64,000 nucleotides of DNA from assembly GCA_963701375.1 (NCBI GenBank), contig CAVOZT010000001.1, positions 620,001-684,000 of the forward strand, written 5' to 3'. The notes under the pieces are model-generated. The model was given only the letters and a program-made list of their open reading frames with translations, was not told the origin of the DNA and made no database searches. The translations under genes were made by a program, and so were the position numbers. This DNA comes from CAVXTF01 sp963701375. GTDB lineage: Bacteria; Actinomycetota; Acidimicrobiia; Acidimicrobiales; CAVXTF01. Positions 25,010 to 34,079 of the stretch are shown here, one piece after another (position 1 is the first letter of the stretch; each line of letters begins with the position of its first letter).

Positions 25010-25987
25010 GTGAACACCGATCCACGCATGGAGCCCGGCCCGTTGCCGACCGCGGGGGCAGACCTGCCAGAAGCGGCGATGTCGAGGCTCCGAAGCAGCG
25101 CAGCCGCCGGTGGGAGCTGGACCAGCGATCTCTCCGTTGCCGAGCTTTCCGCGGTGAGGAGGGTTGGATTCCGGCCGGTCGGAATGGTGGTCGGGATGAG
25201 TGTTTACCAGATCGCCGTGCAGGGGATCGGGCCTGCCTACTTCGGCCTTCCCGCGGGCGGGTGGGGTTCGTTGGGTGCGCAGGGCATGGGAGCCGGCTGG
25301 GCTCCGTCGGGGTTCCGCGGACACTTCAAGGGCTATCCGTGCACCCATGCTGTCTACGGGCTGGGCCACGGATACGGGGTCAACTACGAGGACCTGTACT
25401 ACGAGCAGGCGCTGACCGACACGTTCCGGCTCGCCCACGATCGGCTCAGGGAGGAAGCCGCCGCCTTAGGGGCGCACGGGGTGGTGGGGGTTCGCCACAC
25501 CCTGTCGGATCTGCAGGTGGCCTCTTCTGCTCCGATAGTGGAGCTGAAGATGGTGGGAACCGCCATAAGCCGCCCGAGCGCCCCTCCTTTGAAGCAGCCG
25601 TTCACCTCTCATTTGTCCGGCCAGGACTTCGCAAAGCTCCTCGACACCGGGCACGTGCCCGCGGCACTCGTCTTCGGAGCCGGGGCGGTCAGGTCGACGG
25701 GCGGTTGCATCGGGATGTCGAGCGCGGCTACGTGGTCCGGCGCCGAGTTCGTCCAGCGGAGCGAAGCCGTGCAACAGGCTCAGCGCATCGCGGTGGACGC
25801 GATCGAGGACCAGGCGAACGCTTTCGGCGAGCAGGTCGTCGGTGTGGATGTTTCGCTGTCCATCAGAGAAGGTGCCGAGGCCGCCATGGTGTCGATGCGC
25901 GCGATCGGTACTGCGGTCCGGCGCTTCCGGGCCCACGAAGACTCTCCTGTGCCCAAGGTTCTTCTTCGCCTGAGTGACACGCGATGA
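25010..25987 (+). CDS. two-domain YbjQ-family protein 2
   Basis: 325 aa, same A-B architecture as its neighbours: SWTSDLSVAELSAV near 38 and PFTSHLSGQDFAKLL near 200. The first module carries an extra Gly/Tyr-rich insert (about residues 75-125, rich in YG, FG and GWG) between the first strands and the conserved helix RLAHDRLREEAAALGAHG. The second module lacks the usual YHVG strand, reading GAGAVRSTGGC instead. GTG start at 25010. Its stop overlaps the ATG of the third paralogue (ATGA). Confidence 0.75.
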   Translation: MNTDPRMEPGPLPTAGADLPEAAMSRLRSSAAAGGSWTSDLSVAELSAVRRVGFRPVGMVVGMSVYQIAVQGIGPAYFGLPAGGWGSLGAQGMGAGWAPSGFRGHFKGYPCTHAVYGLGHGYGVNYEDLYYEQALTDTFRLAHDRLREEAAALGAHGVVGVRHTLSDLQVASSAPIVELKMVGTAISRPSAPPLKQPFTSHLSGQDFAKLLDTGHVPAALVFGAGAVRSTGGCIGMSSAATWSGAEFVQRSEAVQQAQRIAVDAIEDQANAFGEQVVGVDVSLSIREGAEAAMVSMRAIGTAVRRFRAHEDSPVPKVLLRLSDTR

Positions 25988-26855
25988 GCACACAGCGACT
26001 CGAACCAGAAGACGCCGACCGCGCTCTTGACGCGCTCCGGGGGAAACCCGCCGGACACGCCGGCGGAAGACACGGTGCAACTTCGTCCGACCTGTCCGTG
26101 GACGAGGCGATCCTCGTGCACCAGTCCGGCTACGAGCCGAGGGGGCTCGTCACCGGCACGTGCATCTTCAGGCCGTACGCATTCGGGTCATGGGCACCGA
26201 TGTCCCAGAGCACGGAGCTCACGGCCATGTCGGGTGCGATGCACGAGGCGCGCACCATTGCAATGCGGCGACTTCGCTCACAGGCGAGCAGGGTGGACGC
26301 GGAGGGGGTCGTCGGCGTGCGACTCTCGGTCGAGTCGAGCGCCCGCGAGTTTCGTTTCACCGCCGTCGGGACCGCGATCTCGCGCCGCGCGGACCACCAC
26401 AGCGCCGGAAGCGCTGTGAAATCCGAGGGTGTGTTCACGAGCGACCTGAGCGGCAAGGAGTTCGCTCTTCTGACCGCCGCCGGTTACGGCGTGTTGGGTC
26501 TGGTGATGGGGGTCTGCGTCTACCACGTCGCCAGGCAGAGCGTCACCACGTGGTTGCGGAACCAGAATCAGAACGTGGAGCTCGCTCTCGTGACCACTGC
26601 CCTTTACGACTCCGCGAGCTGGCAATGGGCCGGATGCAAGACGACGCGCTGTCCCTCGGCGCCCACGGCGTCGTCGGGGTGAACGTCCAGGAGCGCAGCC
26701 ACGCATGGGGGAGCCACATAATCGAGTTCCTGGCCATCGGCACTGCTGTCTCTTCGCCGGACGGAAAGCACCGGACGATCTCGCCCGAGCTGGCCGTCGA
26801 GCTCGAGGACCTCCCGGGCGCGGTCGATCCGCGCGCTCTTCGCGGCGATAGGTGA
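25984..26855 (+). CDS. two-domain YbjQ-family protein 3, frameshifted
   Basis: The first module (SSDLSVDEAILVHQSGYEPRG ... RVDAEGVVGVRLSVES) is intact, as is the start of the second (VFTSDLSGKEFALLTAAGYG, GVCVYHVARQ). Near 26611-26615 one C appears to be missing (TCC CGC GAG reads as TCCGCGAG). The frame then ends early at 26682, while the true continuation RELAMGRMQDDALSLGAHG and SHIIEFLAIGTAVSS runs in another frame to 26855. Restored length is about 290 aa. Third member of the cluster, translationally coupled to the second. Confidence 0.72.
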
Positions 26856-26886
26856 GCCTGGCCGAGTCGGTCCTCTGACCTGGCGT

Positions 26887-28650
26887 TCAGGCGACCAGGT
26901 CAGACGCTTCGATCCTGCCGTATCTGACGAGAGGTTCGAACAAGTCCAGCACCGAACGATCGGTGTCGAGGATTCCCCTCACCGGAGTAGAAGCCAGTCG
27001 CCGCGCGCAGAAGCGACGGGCGACAGCGGCCTTGCGGGCGTTGCCATCACGTTCGAGCGCCCATGCGGCGTGTTCGACAAGTAGCGCGCCCTCGGTGAGG
27101 TCCGCAAGAAGCTCTGCGAAGCGCCGCGAGTGCAGCAACCCGAGATCGTCGTCGATCGTTGCCAGGTGGTCCACCGCCGTGCGGGTATCGGCGAGGGCAA
27201 CCGCCACAGCGTCGACAGGACGCGCAAGGACGCCGACGCCGGACGCAGAGTCGAGAGCGCGCTCGACGCGCTCCAACAAGGCGACGTGCGCTTGCTCTCC
27301 GCGCATCGCGCGTCTGACGTCGATGCACAGGATGTTCTCGGTGCCCTCCCAGATCGTGTGGCACTGCGCGTCACGCAGTTGTCGGGCCATCGGCCAGTCC
27401 TCCATGTAGCCGTTGCCGCCAAGGACCTCGAGCGCCGTGGTGGCGGACTGGAGCGCAACCCGGGTGCATCGGAGCTTGGCCAGGGGGATCAAGATGCGAC
27501 GTACGAGGCGTCCGGACTCGGGATCGGAGGCTCCGCGTACTGCAGATGCGCACTCGAAGACCGCGCCGAGTCCCGCCTCGAGGTCCACGGCCAGGTCGAC
27601 GAGGGTCTCGCGCACGAGCGGGTAGTGGTCTATCCGTTGACCGAACTGGACCCTTCGGCCCGCATAGATGGCGGCTTCGAGGAACGAGCGGCGGTGTATT
27701 CCGAGGCCCATCAGCGCCACGCCGAATCGTGAGCCGTTGACCATCTCCATCATGCGGTTGATGCCGCGTCCGTCGCGAGCTGCGTTGACGCCTTCGGCGT
27801 CCAGTCCTCCTTGGGGGCCGGCGAGCCATGCGACCGCGTGATCGAGCGAGACCTCGGCCGTCGGCACACCCCGCGTGCCGAGTTTCGGCTTCAACCGTTT
27901 GATCGTGAACCCGTTCGGTGAACCGTCGTCATTGAGGCGGGGCACGATGAACGTGCCCAAGCCTCTGCTCCCTTGCGGCGCGCCTTCCGGACGAGCGAGC
28001 ACGATGAAGACCTCTGCGTCGACGTTCGAGCAGAAGTGCTTCTCGCCGGTGAGGCGCCATTCGTCGCCGTCCTGGACGGCGATGGTGGTATTGGCACCGA
28101 CATCGCTCCCGCCCTGGCGCTCGGTCAGGAACATCCCGCCCTCCCAGGCGAAGTCGGGATCGAGGCTGCGCAGCCGCGGCACGAATTGCTTGCGCGCGGC
28201 CTCAGGTCCGTAGCGCTCGACTATGTCGGCGGCAGCTCCCGTCATCCCGAGCCCGCAGTGGACCGCCGTCTCCGCCTGGTTGACGATGTAAGCGACAGAG
28301 GCGCTGAGCACCGCAGGCACTGGTCTGCCCGTGTACGTCTCGAGCGAAGTGAAGCCATTGCGGACGAGGTCGGCCTTCGTGTCCGTCCACGTCGCGTTGT
28401 GGACCACCTCGTCGGTCTCGTTGCCCCACTTGTCGTAGCGGCGGAGCTCTGGCCCGTGCTTGTCGGTCTCCTCGGCGCGCGGAGCGACGACCTTCCCGAC
28501 GAGCTCACCGAAACGGGCTACGTGCTCTTCGGCGAGCTTTCGCTCTTCGGTGTCCGGGAGGTGGAGGTCCAGGAGGTCACTCAGATTCGGGTCCAACTGG
28601 TACCAGTCGGTGCCTGCGGCCTGTTCGAGGTCGGCGTAGTCGGGAAGCAT
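26887..28650 (-). CDS. acyl-CoA dehydrogenase (AidB-like)
   Basis: 587 aa, longer than typical ACADs (about 380-400) but matching the AidB/isovaleryl-type long branch. FAD/substrate motifs: GMFLTERQGGSDVGANTT, WRLTGEKHFCSNVDAEVF, and VLGGNGYMEDWPMARQLRDAQ with TIWEGTENILCIDVRRA. ATG at 28650. It diverges from the marR-MFS operon across 142 bases that contain a palindromic element, so it may be under MarR control. Confidence 0.92.
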   Translation of the reverse strand: MLPDYADLEQAAGTDWYQLDPNLSDLLDLHLPDTEERKLAEEHVARFGELVGKVVAPRAEETDKHGPELRRYDKWGNETDEVVHNATWTDTKADLVRNGFTSLETYTGRPVPAVLSASVAYIVNQAETAVHCGLGMTGAAADIVERYGPEAARKQFVPRLRSLDPDFAWEGGMFLTERQGGSDVGANTTIAVQDGDEWRLTGEKHFCSNVDAEVFIVLARPEGAPQGSRGLGTFIVPRLNDDGSPNGFTIKRLKPKLGTRGVPTAEVSLDHAVAWLAGPQGGLDAEGVNAARDGRGINRMMEMVNGSRFGVALMGLGIHRRSFLEAAIYAGRRVQFGQRIDHYPLVRETLVDLAVDLEAGLGAVFECASAVRGASDPESGRLVRRILIPLAKLRCTRVALQSATTALEVLGGNGYMEDWPMARQLRDAQCHTIWEGTENILCIDVRRAMRGEQAHVALLERVERALDSASGVGVLARPVDAVAVALADTRTAVDHLATIDDDLGLLHSRRFAELLADLTEGALLVEHAAWALERDGNARKAAVARRFCARRLASTPVRGILDTDRSVLDLFEPLVRYGRIEASDLVA

Positions 28651-28742
28651 GCCTCCGATCCTACGACCAGGCGATCAGCGTGCCGAGATGAGGAACGGAT
28701 CGAAGACGCTGCCACGCCCGTGCGAGACGGGAGCCTGGGAGC

Positions 28743-28764
28743 TATACTTAGGAAAGCTAATTAG
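28743..28764 (+). promoter_or_regulatory. marR promoter -10 and overlapping operator-like repeats
   Basis: TATACT at 28743-28748 resembles a -10 box. Immediately downstream lie TTAG-GAAAG-CTAA (28748-28760) and the 8-bp palindrome CTAATTAG (28757-28764), with the direct repeat TTAGG at 28748 and 28761. AT-rich TTAG/CTAA palindromes are typical MarR-family operators. Position between the divergent acyl-CoA dehydrogenase and marR suits autoregulation. Confidence 0.5.
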
Positions 28765-28792
28765 GTATGGTAACGATTGTGACCCAGCGAAC

Positions 28793-29266
28793 ATGACCCA
28801 GGTCGACGCGAAGAGCCCGACAGAACCGACGGGTTCCCAGGGCAGCGTGGCAGAAGGTGAGCTTGCCGCACGGCTGAGGCTCGCGGTGTTGAGGTTGTCG
28901 CGCCAGCTTCGCCAGCAGCTGGTCGGAGGCGTGACCCAGTCCCAGGTCTCTGTGCTCTCGTCGGTGGAGCGCCTCGGGTCGCCGACGCTCGGCGAGCTCG
29001 CTGCGTCCGAGAAGGTGCAGCCGCCGAGCATGACTCGCCAGGTGGACGCCCTCGTCTCGGCCGGCCTGCTCGAGCGCGAGGTGCTTCCGGCAGACCGTCG
29101 CATCGTGAGGGTCAGGCTGACGGCGGGGGGCGAGCGGACGTTGCAGAGAAACCGCTCGGTGCGTACGGCCTTCGTGGCCGCGCGGCTGAAGCGCCTGCCT
29201 GCGGCCGAACGAGCCCGGCTCGAGGAGCTCGTCGGATTGCTCGAGCGTCTGGTGGAAGAGCGATGA
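28793..29266 (+). CDS. MarR-family transcriptional regulator
   Basis: 157 aa winged-helix repressor. QSQVSVLSSVERLGSPTLGELAASEKVQPPSMTRQVDALVSAGLLERE is the HTH split over helices 2-4; ADRRIVRVRLTAGGERTLQ is the wing. ATG at 28793 (MTQVDAKSP) is preferred; an upstream extension would be unlike the family. Its TGA overlaps the MFS ATG by four bases, so it probably controls that exporter in response to a small ligand. Confidence 0.9.
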   Translation: MTQVDAKSPTEPTGSQGSVAEGELAARLRLAVLRLSRQLRQQLVGGVTQSQVSVLSSVERLGSPTLGELAASEKVQPPSMTRQVDALVSAGLLEREVLPADRRIVRVRLTAGGERTLQRNRSVRTAFVAARLKRLPAAERARLEELVGLLERLVEER

Positions 29267-30558
29267 CACGCTTTCGGCGCGTCGCGAGCACCACGTTCAA
29301 ATCTATGCGGACGCGCAACTACCGCTTGTGGTTCATCGGCCAGACGATCTCGGTCAGCGGCACCTGGATGCAGAGCATCGCGCTCGCCTGGTTGGTACTA
29401 CGGCTCGCTCCGCGCGCCGATCAGGGTCTCGACTTGGGGCTCAACATCGCTTTGCAGTTCCTGCCCATGCTGTTGCTCGGGGCGTGGGGCGGCCTGATCG
29501 CCGATCGTTTCGACAAGCGACGGATCCTCTACGCGACACAGGCCACCGCCGGCGTTCTTGCTGCAGTGCTTGCGATCCTGACGGTGACGGGAACGGTCCG
29601 CCTCTGGCACGTGTTCCTGCTCGCATTGCTTCTCGGGTTCGTGAACCTGTTCGACAACCCGACACGGCAAGCGTTCGTGGTGGAGATGGTCGGTCGGGAG
29701 GACCTGCCGAACGCAGTGAGCCTGAACAGCATCGTCATGAACGGCGCGCGGGTAATCGGACCAGCCATTGGTGGCGCTCTCATCGCGACGGTTGGTCTCG
29801 CCGTGTGTTTCGAGGTGAATGCGGCTTCGTACATCGCCGTAATCGTCGCCCTTGCGCTGATGCACCGCAGTGAACTCTTCACTACCGAGCTGACTCCTCG
29901 CGCAAAGGGTCAACTGCGAGAAGGGCTGCAGTATGCGTGGAGGACTCGGGACCTGCGCGACGTTCTGCTCGTGGTGTTCGTCGTGGGGACCCTGGCCTAC
30001 AACTTCACGGTCATGCTCCCGCTTTTCGCCAAGCTGACGTTCCACTCGGGAGCAGGTGTGTATTCGCTGCTCACGTCGCTCATGGCTACAGGAGCGGTGA
30101 TAGGAGGACTCGTCGTCGCGAGCAGGGGCCGTCCGGATCTCGCCCGGCTCGGCATGGTCGGGATCGGGTTCGGCGTGTTCATCCTGGCGCTCGCGTTGGC
30201 GCCGAGCGTTCTCGTGGCATCGATCGTGATCGTCCCGATGGGGGCGCTTTCGATCGCCTTCATTGCGACAGCCAACTCGACGATCCAGATGCGCGTTGAC
30301 CCTGCGATGCGTGGACGCGTCATGGCTCTGTACGCGATCGGCTTTCTCGGAACAGCGCCGCTCGGCGGGCCGCTCGTCGGGTGGATCTCCCAGGCGGCCA
30401 GCCCTCGGGTCGCCCTCGCCGTGGGAGCAGCCTCGGCCATCGGGTCGAGCGCCGTGCTGCTCGCGCACCACCGGACGAAGAGAGCCCAGGTTGCGCCCTC
30501 AAAGGTGGCTGTGACAGAAGACGCAGAGACGCAACGAGCCGAGCTCGGGGTCGCCTGA
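29263..30558 (+). CDS. MFS transporter (EntS/MFS_3-like exporter)
   Basis: 431 aa with about 12 hydrophobic segments. The opening FRSMRTRNYRLWFIGQTISVSGTWMQSIALAWLV-type stretch and the motif GLIADRFDKRRIL are characteristic of the EntS-like MFS_3 branch, which exports siderophores or drugs. FVNLFDNPTRQAFVVEMV follows. Coupled to marR by an ATGA overlap. The stop lies in the first copy of an 18-bp tandem repeat. Confidence 0.9.
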   Translation: MTRFRRVASTTFKSMRTRNYRLWFIGQTISVSGTWMQSIALAWLVLRLAPRADQGLDLGLNIALQFLPMLLLGAWGGLIADRFDKRRILYATQATAGVLAAVLAILTVTGTVRLWHVFLLALLLGFVNLFDNPTRQAFVVEMVGREDLPNAVSLNSIVMNGARVIGPAIGGALIATVGLAVCFEVNAASYIAVIVALALMHRSELFTTELTPRAKGQLREGLQYAWRTRDLRDVLLVVFVVGTLAYNFTVMLPLFAKLTFHSGAGVYSLLTSLMATGAVIGGLVVASRGRPDLARLGMVGIGFGVFILALALAPSVLVASIVIVPMGALSIAFIATANSTIQMRVDPAMRGRVMALYAIGFLGTAPLGGPLVGWISQAASPRVALAVGAASAIGSSAVLLAHHRTKRAQVAPSKVAVTEDAETQRAELGVA

Positions 30559-30588
30559 ACCTCTAGGGCTGCCTGAACCTCTAGGGCT
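30553..30588. repeat. perfect 18-bp tandem duplication across two convergent stop codons
   Basis: GCCTGAACCTCTAGGGCT occurs twice head-to-tail (30553-30570 and 30571-30588). The first copy holds the TGA of the MFS gene; the second holds the TAG of the convergent acyl-CoA dehydrogenase. Confidence 0.9.
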
Positions 30589-31828
30589 TCGGCTCTTTCG
30601 GAAGGCCGAGCACCCTCTCTCCGACGATGTTGCGCTGAATCTCTGCCGTCCCGCCCCAGATGGTCTCGGACACCGAGAAGAAGTAAGAGGCCTGCAAAGT
30701 GCTGACCGGATATCCCGCAGTACCGCGCCTGCCCAGCGGTCCGTCGGAAGGGTCGTCCACGCCGCCGGATTCACCGACGCCCCCCGATCCCGTGAGGATC
30801 TGGCCCTCCATCCCCAGGATCGAGATGGCCAGCTCCATGGTCTCGCGGTGGAACTCGGACCAGAACATCTTGTTGACCGCGCCCAGAGCGGCGGCGGCGT
30901 GCGTGCCGTTGAGCGAGTCCGTCAGGCTCCGGTAGCCGTTCACCTCCATGATCTTCACTTTCGACCAGGCGCGTGCCAGGCGCTGGCGAACGATGGGATC
31001 CTGGGAGCGACCGAGGCGCCTGGCTTGGGCGATGATCCCGTCGAGCTCGCGGGCGAAGCGACGAAATCCGGTGGTCGCCGAGGCCCCGCGCTCGAAGCCG
31101 AGCGTGGTCATGGCCACTTTCCAGCCGTTGTTCACCCCGCCGACGACGTTCTCGCGTGGACATCGCGCCCCCGAGAAGAAGACCTCGTTGAACTCGCTCG
31201 AGCTGTCGATCTGCTCGATCGGGCGCACCTCTATGCCCTCTTGCTGCATCGGGACCAACAGGTACGAGATTCCCGCATGCTTCGGGGCGTCAGGGTCGGT
31301 TCTTGCGAGCAGGAATATGTAGTCGGCGAACTGCGCCTGGGTCGTCCATACCTTCTGACCGCTTATCACCCACTCGTCGCCGTCGAGCTCGGCTCTCGTC
31401 TTGAGCGAGGCGAGGTCGCTTCCCGAATCGGGTTCTGAGAAGCCCTGACACCATGAGATCGTCCCGTCGAGTATCCGGGGGATGAATTTCTGCTTCTGGT
31501 CTTCTGATCCCCATTGCAGGATCGTGGGCCCGACGAGGGTGTCGCCGAAGAAGTCCGCCCGCAGTGGTGCCTTCGCCTTCGCGAACTCTTCGTTCAGCAC
31601 GACCTGGTCCATCAGAGACAGGCCCTTGCCGCCGTATTCCTTCGGCCACGAGGCACATATCCAGCCGCCTGCGTGAAGCTTCTTCACCCATTGCTTGTTG
31701 AAGGTCTTACGGTCCTCTGGGTCCATCGAGAAGTTCGGCTCTCCCCAGCCCTCGGGAAGGTTCTCCTCCAGCCACGCACGGATCTCGGCACGAAATTCTT
31801 CTGCCTCGGGCGGGTACGTCAGGTCCAT
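30581..31828 (-). CDS. acyl-CoA dehydrogenase
   Basis: 415 aa. MDLTYPPEAEEFRAEIRAWLEENLP is the normal ACAD N-terminus. GFSEPDSGSDLASLKTRAELD and EWVISGQKVWTTQAQFAD form the flavin/substrate region; ILGMEGQILTGSG and YFFSVSETIWGGTAEIQRNIVGERVLGLP are at the C-terminus. ATG at 31828. Frames extending upstream to 32035 are not needed. It belongs to the FadE branch that often acts on steroid or branched acyl-CoAs in actinobacteria (inference). Divergent from the GT4 gene. Confidence 0.92.
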   Translation of the reverse strand: MDLTYPPEAEEFRAEIRAWLEENLPEGWGEPNFSMDPEDRKTFNKQWVKKLHAGGWICASWPKEYGGKGLSLMDQVVLNEEFAKAKAPLRADFFGDTLVGPTILQWGSEDQKQKFIPRILDGTISWCQGFSEPDSGSDLASLKTRAELDGDEWVISGQKVWTTQAQFADYIFLLARTDPDAPKHAGISYLLVPMQQEGIEVRPIEQIDSSSEFNEVFFSGARCPRENVVGGVNNGWKVAMTTLGFERGASATTGFRRFARELDGIIAQARRLGRSQDPIVRQRLARAWSKVKIMEVNGYRSLTDSLNGTHAAAALGAVNKMFWSEFHRETMELAISILGMEGQILTGSGGVGESGGVDDPSDGPLGRRGTAGYPVSTLQASYFFSVSETIWGGTAEIQRNIVGERVLGLPKEPKP

Positions 31829-32040
31829 CGGACACGAAGGTAGTGCTTGCAAAGGCCTGTCGGGGGAGTGAGGCCGGCCTGGGCCGTTTGCGTCAGACGG
31901 GCGGACCGGGGGAGGCTGAGCGGTCATGTTGGAGGTCTTCCCCCCCGGGACCCCGGTTGCGTAGGTCCCCGAGGCAACGCTGGAACGACCTGCGGCTGTC
32001 TTGGGAGCGAAGTCTCCACATCGCCCCGCCGGCATCCAAA

Positions 32041-33372
32041 GTGGCAGCTCCCCCCCGTCCTGACGGGCTCAGGATCGCCCTTCTCGTATACCGCGGCAAT
32101 CCCCGTTGCGGAGGACAGGGGGTCTACACCAGGCACGTTGCACGCGAGCTCGTAGAGCTCGGCCACAGCGTCGAGGTGTTCGCCGGCCAGCCGTGGCCCG
32201 TCGTCGACGACGGGGTCGGATTCACGCCGGTTCCGAGCCTCGACCTTTACCGCGACCCGGACCCCTTCCGGGTTCCCCACCCGACTGAGTTAGGCGACCT
32301 GCACGACCTGTCCGAGCTCGCGATCATGTGCGTCGCAGGCTTCCCCGAGCCGCTCACCTTCTCCTTGAGGGCACGACGACTCCTCGCTGGCCGGCGGGGG
32401 GACCTGGACATCGTGCACGACAACCAGTCGCTCGGTTCGGGATTGCTCGGGATGCTCGACGACGGCTGGCCGCTTCTCGTGACTCTCCACCATCCGATCA
32501 CGGTCGACCGCCAGCTCGCTCTCTCCCACGCCGAGACACCGTGGAAGGGCCTGACGCAAAGACGCTGGTTCGGATTCCTTCGAATGCAGATCCGGGTCGC
32601 CCAGCAGCTGCCGAATGTGATCACGGTGTCCGAGTCTTCGAAAAGGGACATCTCCGCCCAGATGGGTGTTCACCCTTCGCGAATGTCGGTCGTTCCCGTA
32701 GGTGTCGACCACAAGGTCTTCCGGCCACGGCCTGATCGGCCGACGGTGGCAGGGCGCATCATGGTGACGTCGTCGAGCGATGTCCCGATGAAGGGCCTCG
32801 TCCCGCTCTTGGAGGCGGTGGCCAAGCTGCGCACGGAGCGCGATGTCGAGCTGCTCGTCATCGGCCGCCCACGCGAAGGCGGAAGGGTCGCCAGGTCGAT
32901 CGAACGCCTCGGGCTCGAGTCCAGTGTCCGGTGTGTGAGCGGTATGGACGACAACGAGCTCGCCGGGCTCTATGCGGAGGCGCAGGTGGCGGTTGTTCCT
33001 TCTCTTTACGAGGGGTTTTCCCTGCCGGCGATCGAAGCGATGGCGTGCGGCGTTCCGCTCGTAGCCACGACGGGCGGCGCGTTGCCCGAGGTAGTCGGCA
33101 AGGACGGCGAGACCGGGCTTCTCGTGACGCCGGACGACCCGGGCGCTCTCGCTTCGGCTATCGGTCGCATTCTCGACGAACCCGAGCTCGCCGACCGGCT
33201 AGGTCGGGGAGGGCGCGAGCGAGTGCTCGGCCGATTCACGTGGCGCGCCACCGCCGAAGGCACCGCAGAGCAGTACCGGATCGCGCTCGATGACCACAAG
33301 CGCCACCCAGGACGCCCGAAGCGCCTGCGGGGCGACCAGTACGTGGGTCACGCGAGGTCACATCCGTGCTGA
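32041..33372 (+). CDS. GT4 family glycosyltransferase
   Basis: 443 aa from a GTG at 32041; an open frame extends upstream without a good start, so the N-terminus is uncertain. GT-B fold: RIALLVYRGNPRCGGQGVYTRHVARELVELGH holds the glycine-rich acceptor loop. HHPITVDR, VITVSESSKRDI and VVPVGVDHKVF follow. The donor site is PSLYEGFSLPAIEAMACGVPLVAT, with the EX7E motif. First gene of a compact trio with a methyltransferase and a toroid protein. Confidence 0.88.
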   Translation: MAAPPRPDGLRIALLVYRGNPRCGGQGVYTRHVARELVELGHSVEVFAGQPWPVVDDGVGFTPVPSLDLYRDPDPFRVPHPTELGDLHDLSELAIMCVAGFPEPLTFSLRARRLLAGRRGDLDIVHDNQSLGSGLLGMLDDGWPLLVTLHHPITVDRQLALSHAETPWKGLTQRRWFGFLRMQIRVAQQLPNVITVSESSKRDISAQMGVHPSRMSVVPVGVDHKVFRPRPDRPTVAGRIMVTSSSDVPMKGLVPLLEAVAKLRTERDVELLVIGRPREGGRVARSIERLGLESSVRCVSGMDDNELAGLYAEAQVAVVPSLYEGFSLPAIEAMACGVPLVATTGGALPEVVGKDGETGLLVTPDDPGALASAIGRILDEPELADRLGRGGRERVLGRFTWRATAEGTAEQYRIALDDHKRHPGRPKRLRGDQYVGHARSHPC

Positions 33373-34079
33373 CCGTCGACTACCGCAAGCTCGAGATGCA
33401 GCAAGGCGAGCGCGTTCTCGACCTCGGCTGCGGGGGTGGCCGTCACGCGTTCGAGGCGGCCCGGCGCGGAGCAAGAGTGGTGGCACTCGACGCGGGAACC
33501 GACGAGGTCGCCAGGGTCAGAGACACCCTCGGAGCGATGTTCGATGCCGGAGAGATCGGCGATCCGAGGGGTACGGGCGCGGTCCAAGGCGATGCGCTGC
33601 GGCTTCCGTTCCCGGACGCCTCGTTCGATCGCGTCATTGCAGCCGAGGTGCTCGAGCACATCCCGCACGACACCGACGCGATGTCGGAGCTCGTGAGGGT
33701 CCTTCGTCCGGGAGGGCTCATGGCCGTTACGGTCCCTCGCTTCGGACCCGAACTGCTCAACTGGGCTCTTTCCGACGAGTACCACAACGTGCCCGGCGGT
33801 CACGTGCGCATCTACCGGCGGTCTGAGCTCGTCGGCCGCCTCGAGCGCGCCGGGCTTCGGCTCGTTGGGAGCCATCACGCGCACTCCTTGCATTCTCCCT
33901 ATTGGTGGCTGCGGTGCGCGGTGGGGCCGAGAAGAGAGGACAACCCCTTCGTGAACGCGTACCACCGCATGCTCGTCTGGGACATCACCAAAGCTCCGTG
34001 GGTCACGCGCACCGCCGACCGCATTCTGAATCCCGTGCTGGGCAAGAGCCTGGTCGTCTATGCGAGGAAACCATCGTGA
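33366..34079 (+). CDS. class I SAM-dependent methyltransferase
   Basis: 237 aa. Motif I VLDLGCGGGRHAFEAARRG, acidic VVALDAG, motif GDALRLPFPDASFDRVIAAEVLEHI, and MSELVRVLRPGGLMAVTVPR are those of Methyltransf_11-type enzymes. GTG at 33366 overlaps the glycosyltransferase stop by 7 bases, and its own TGA overlaps the next GTG by 4, so all three genes are translationally coupled. The substrate is probably the glycosyltransferase product (inference). Confidence 0.88.
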   Translation: MLTVDYRKLEMQQGERVLDLGCGGGRHAFEAARRGARVVALDAGTDEVARVRDTLGAMFDAGEIGDPRGTGAVQGDALRLPFPDASFDRVIAAEVLEHIPHDTDAMSELVRVLRPGGLMAVTVPRFGPELLNWALSDEYHNVPGGHVRIYRRSELVGRLERAGLRLVGSHHAHSLHSPYWWLRCAVGPRREDNPFVNAYHRMLVWDITKAPWVTRTADRILNPVLGKSLVVYARKPS

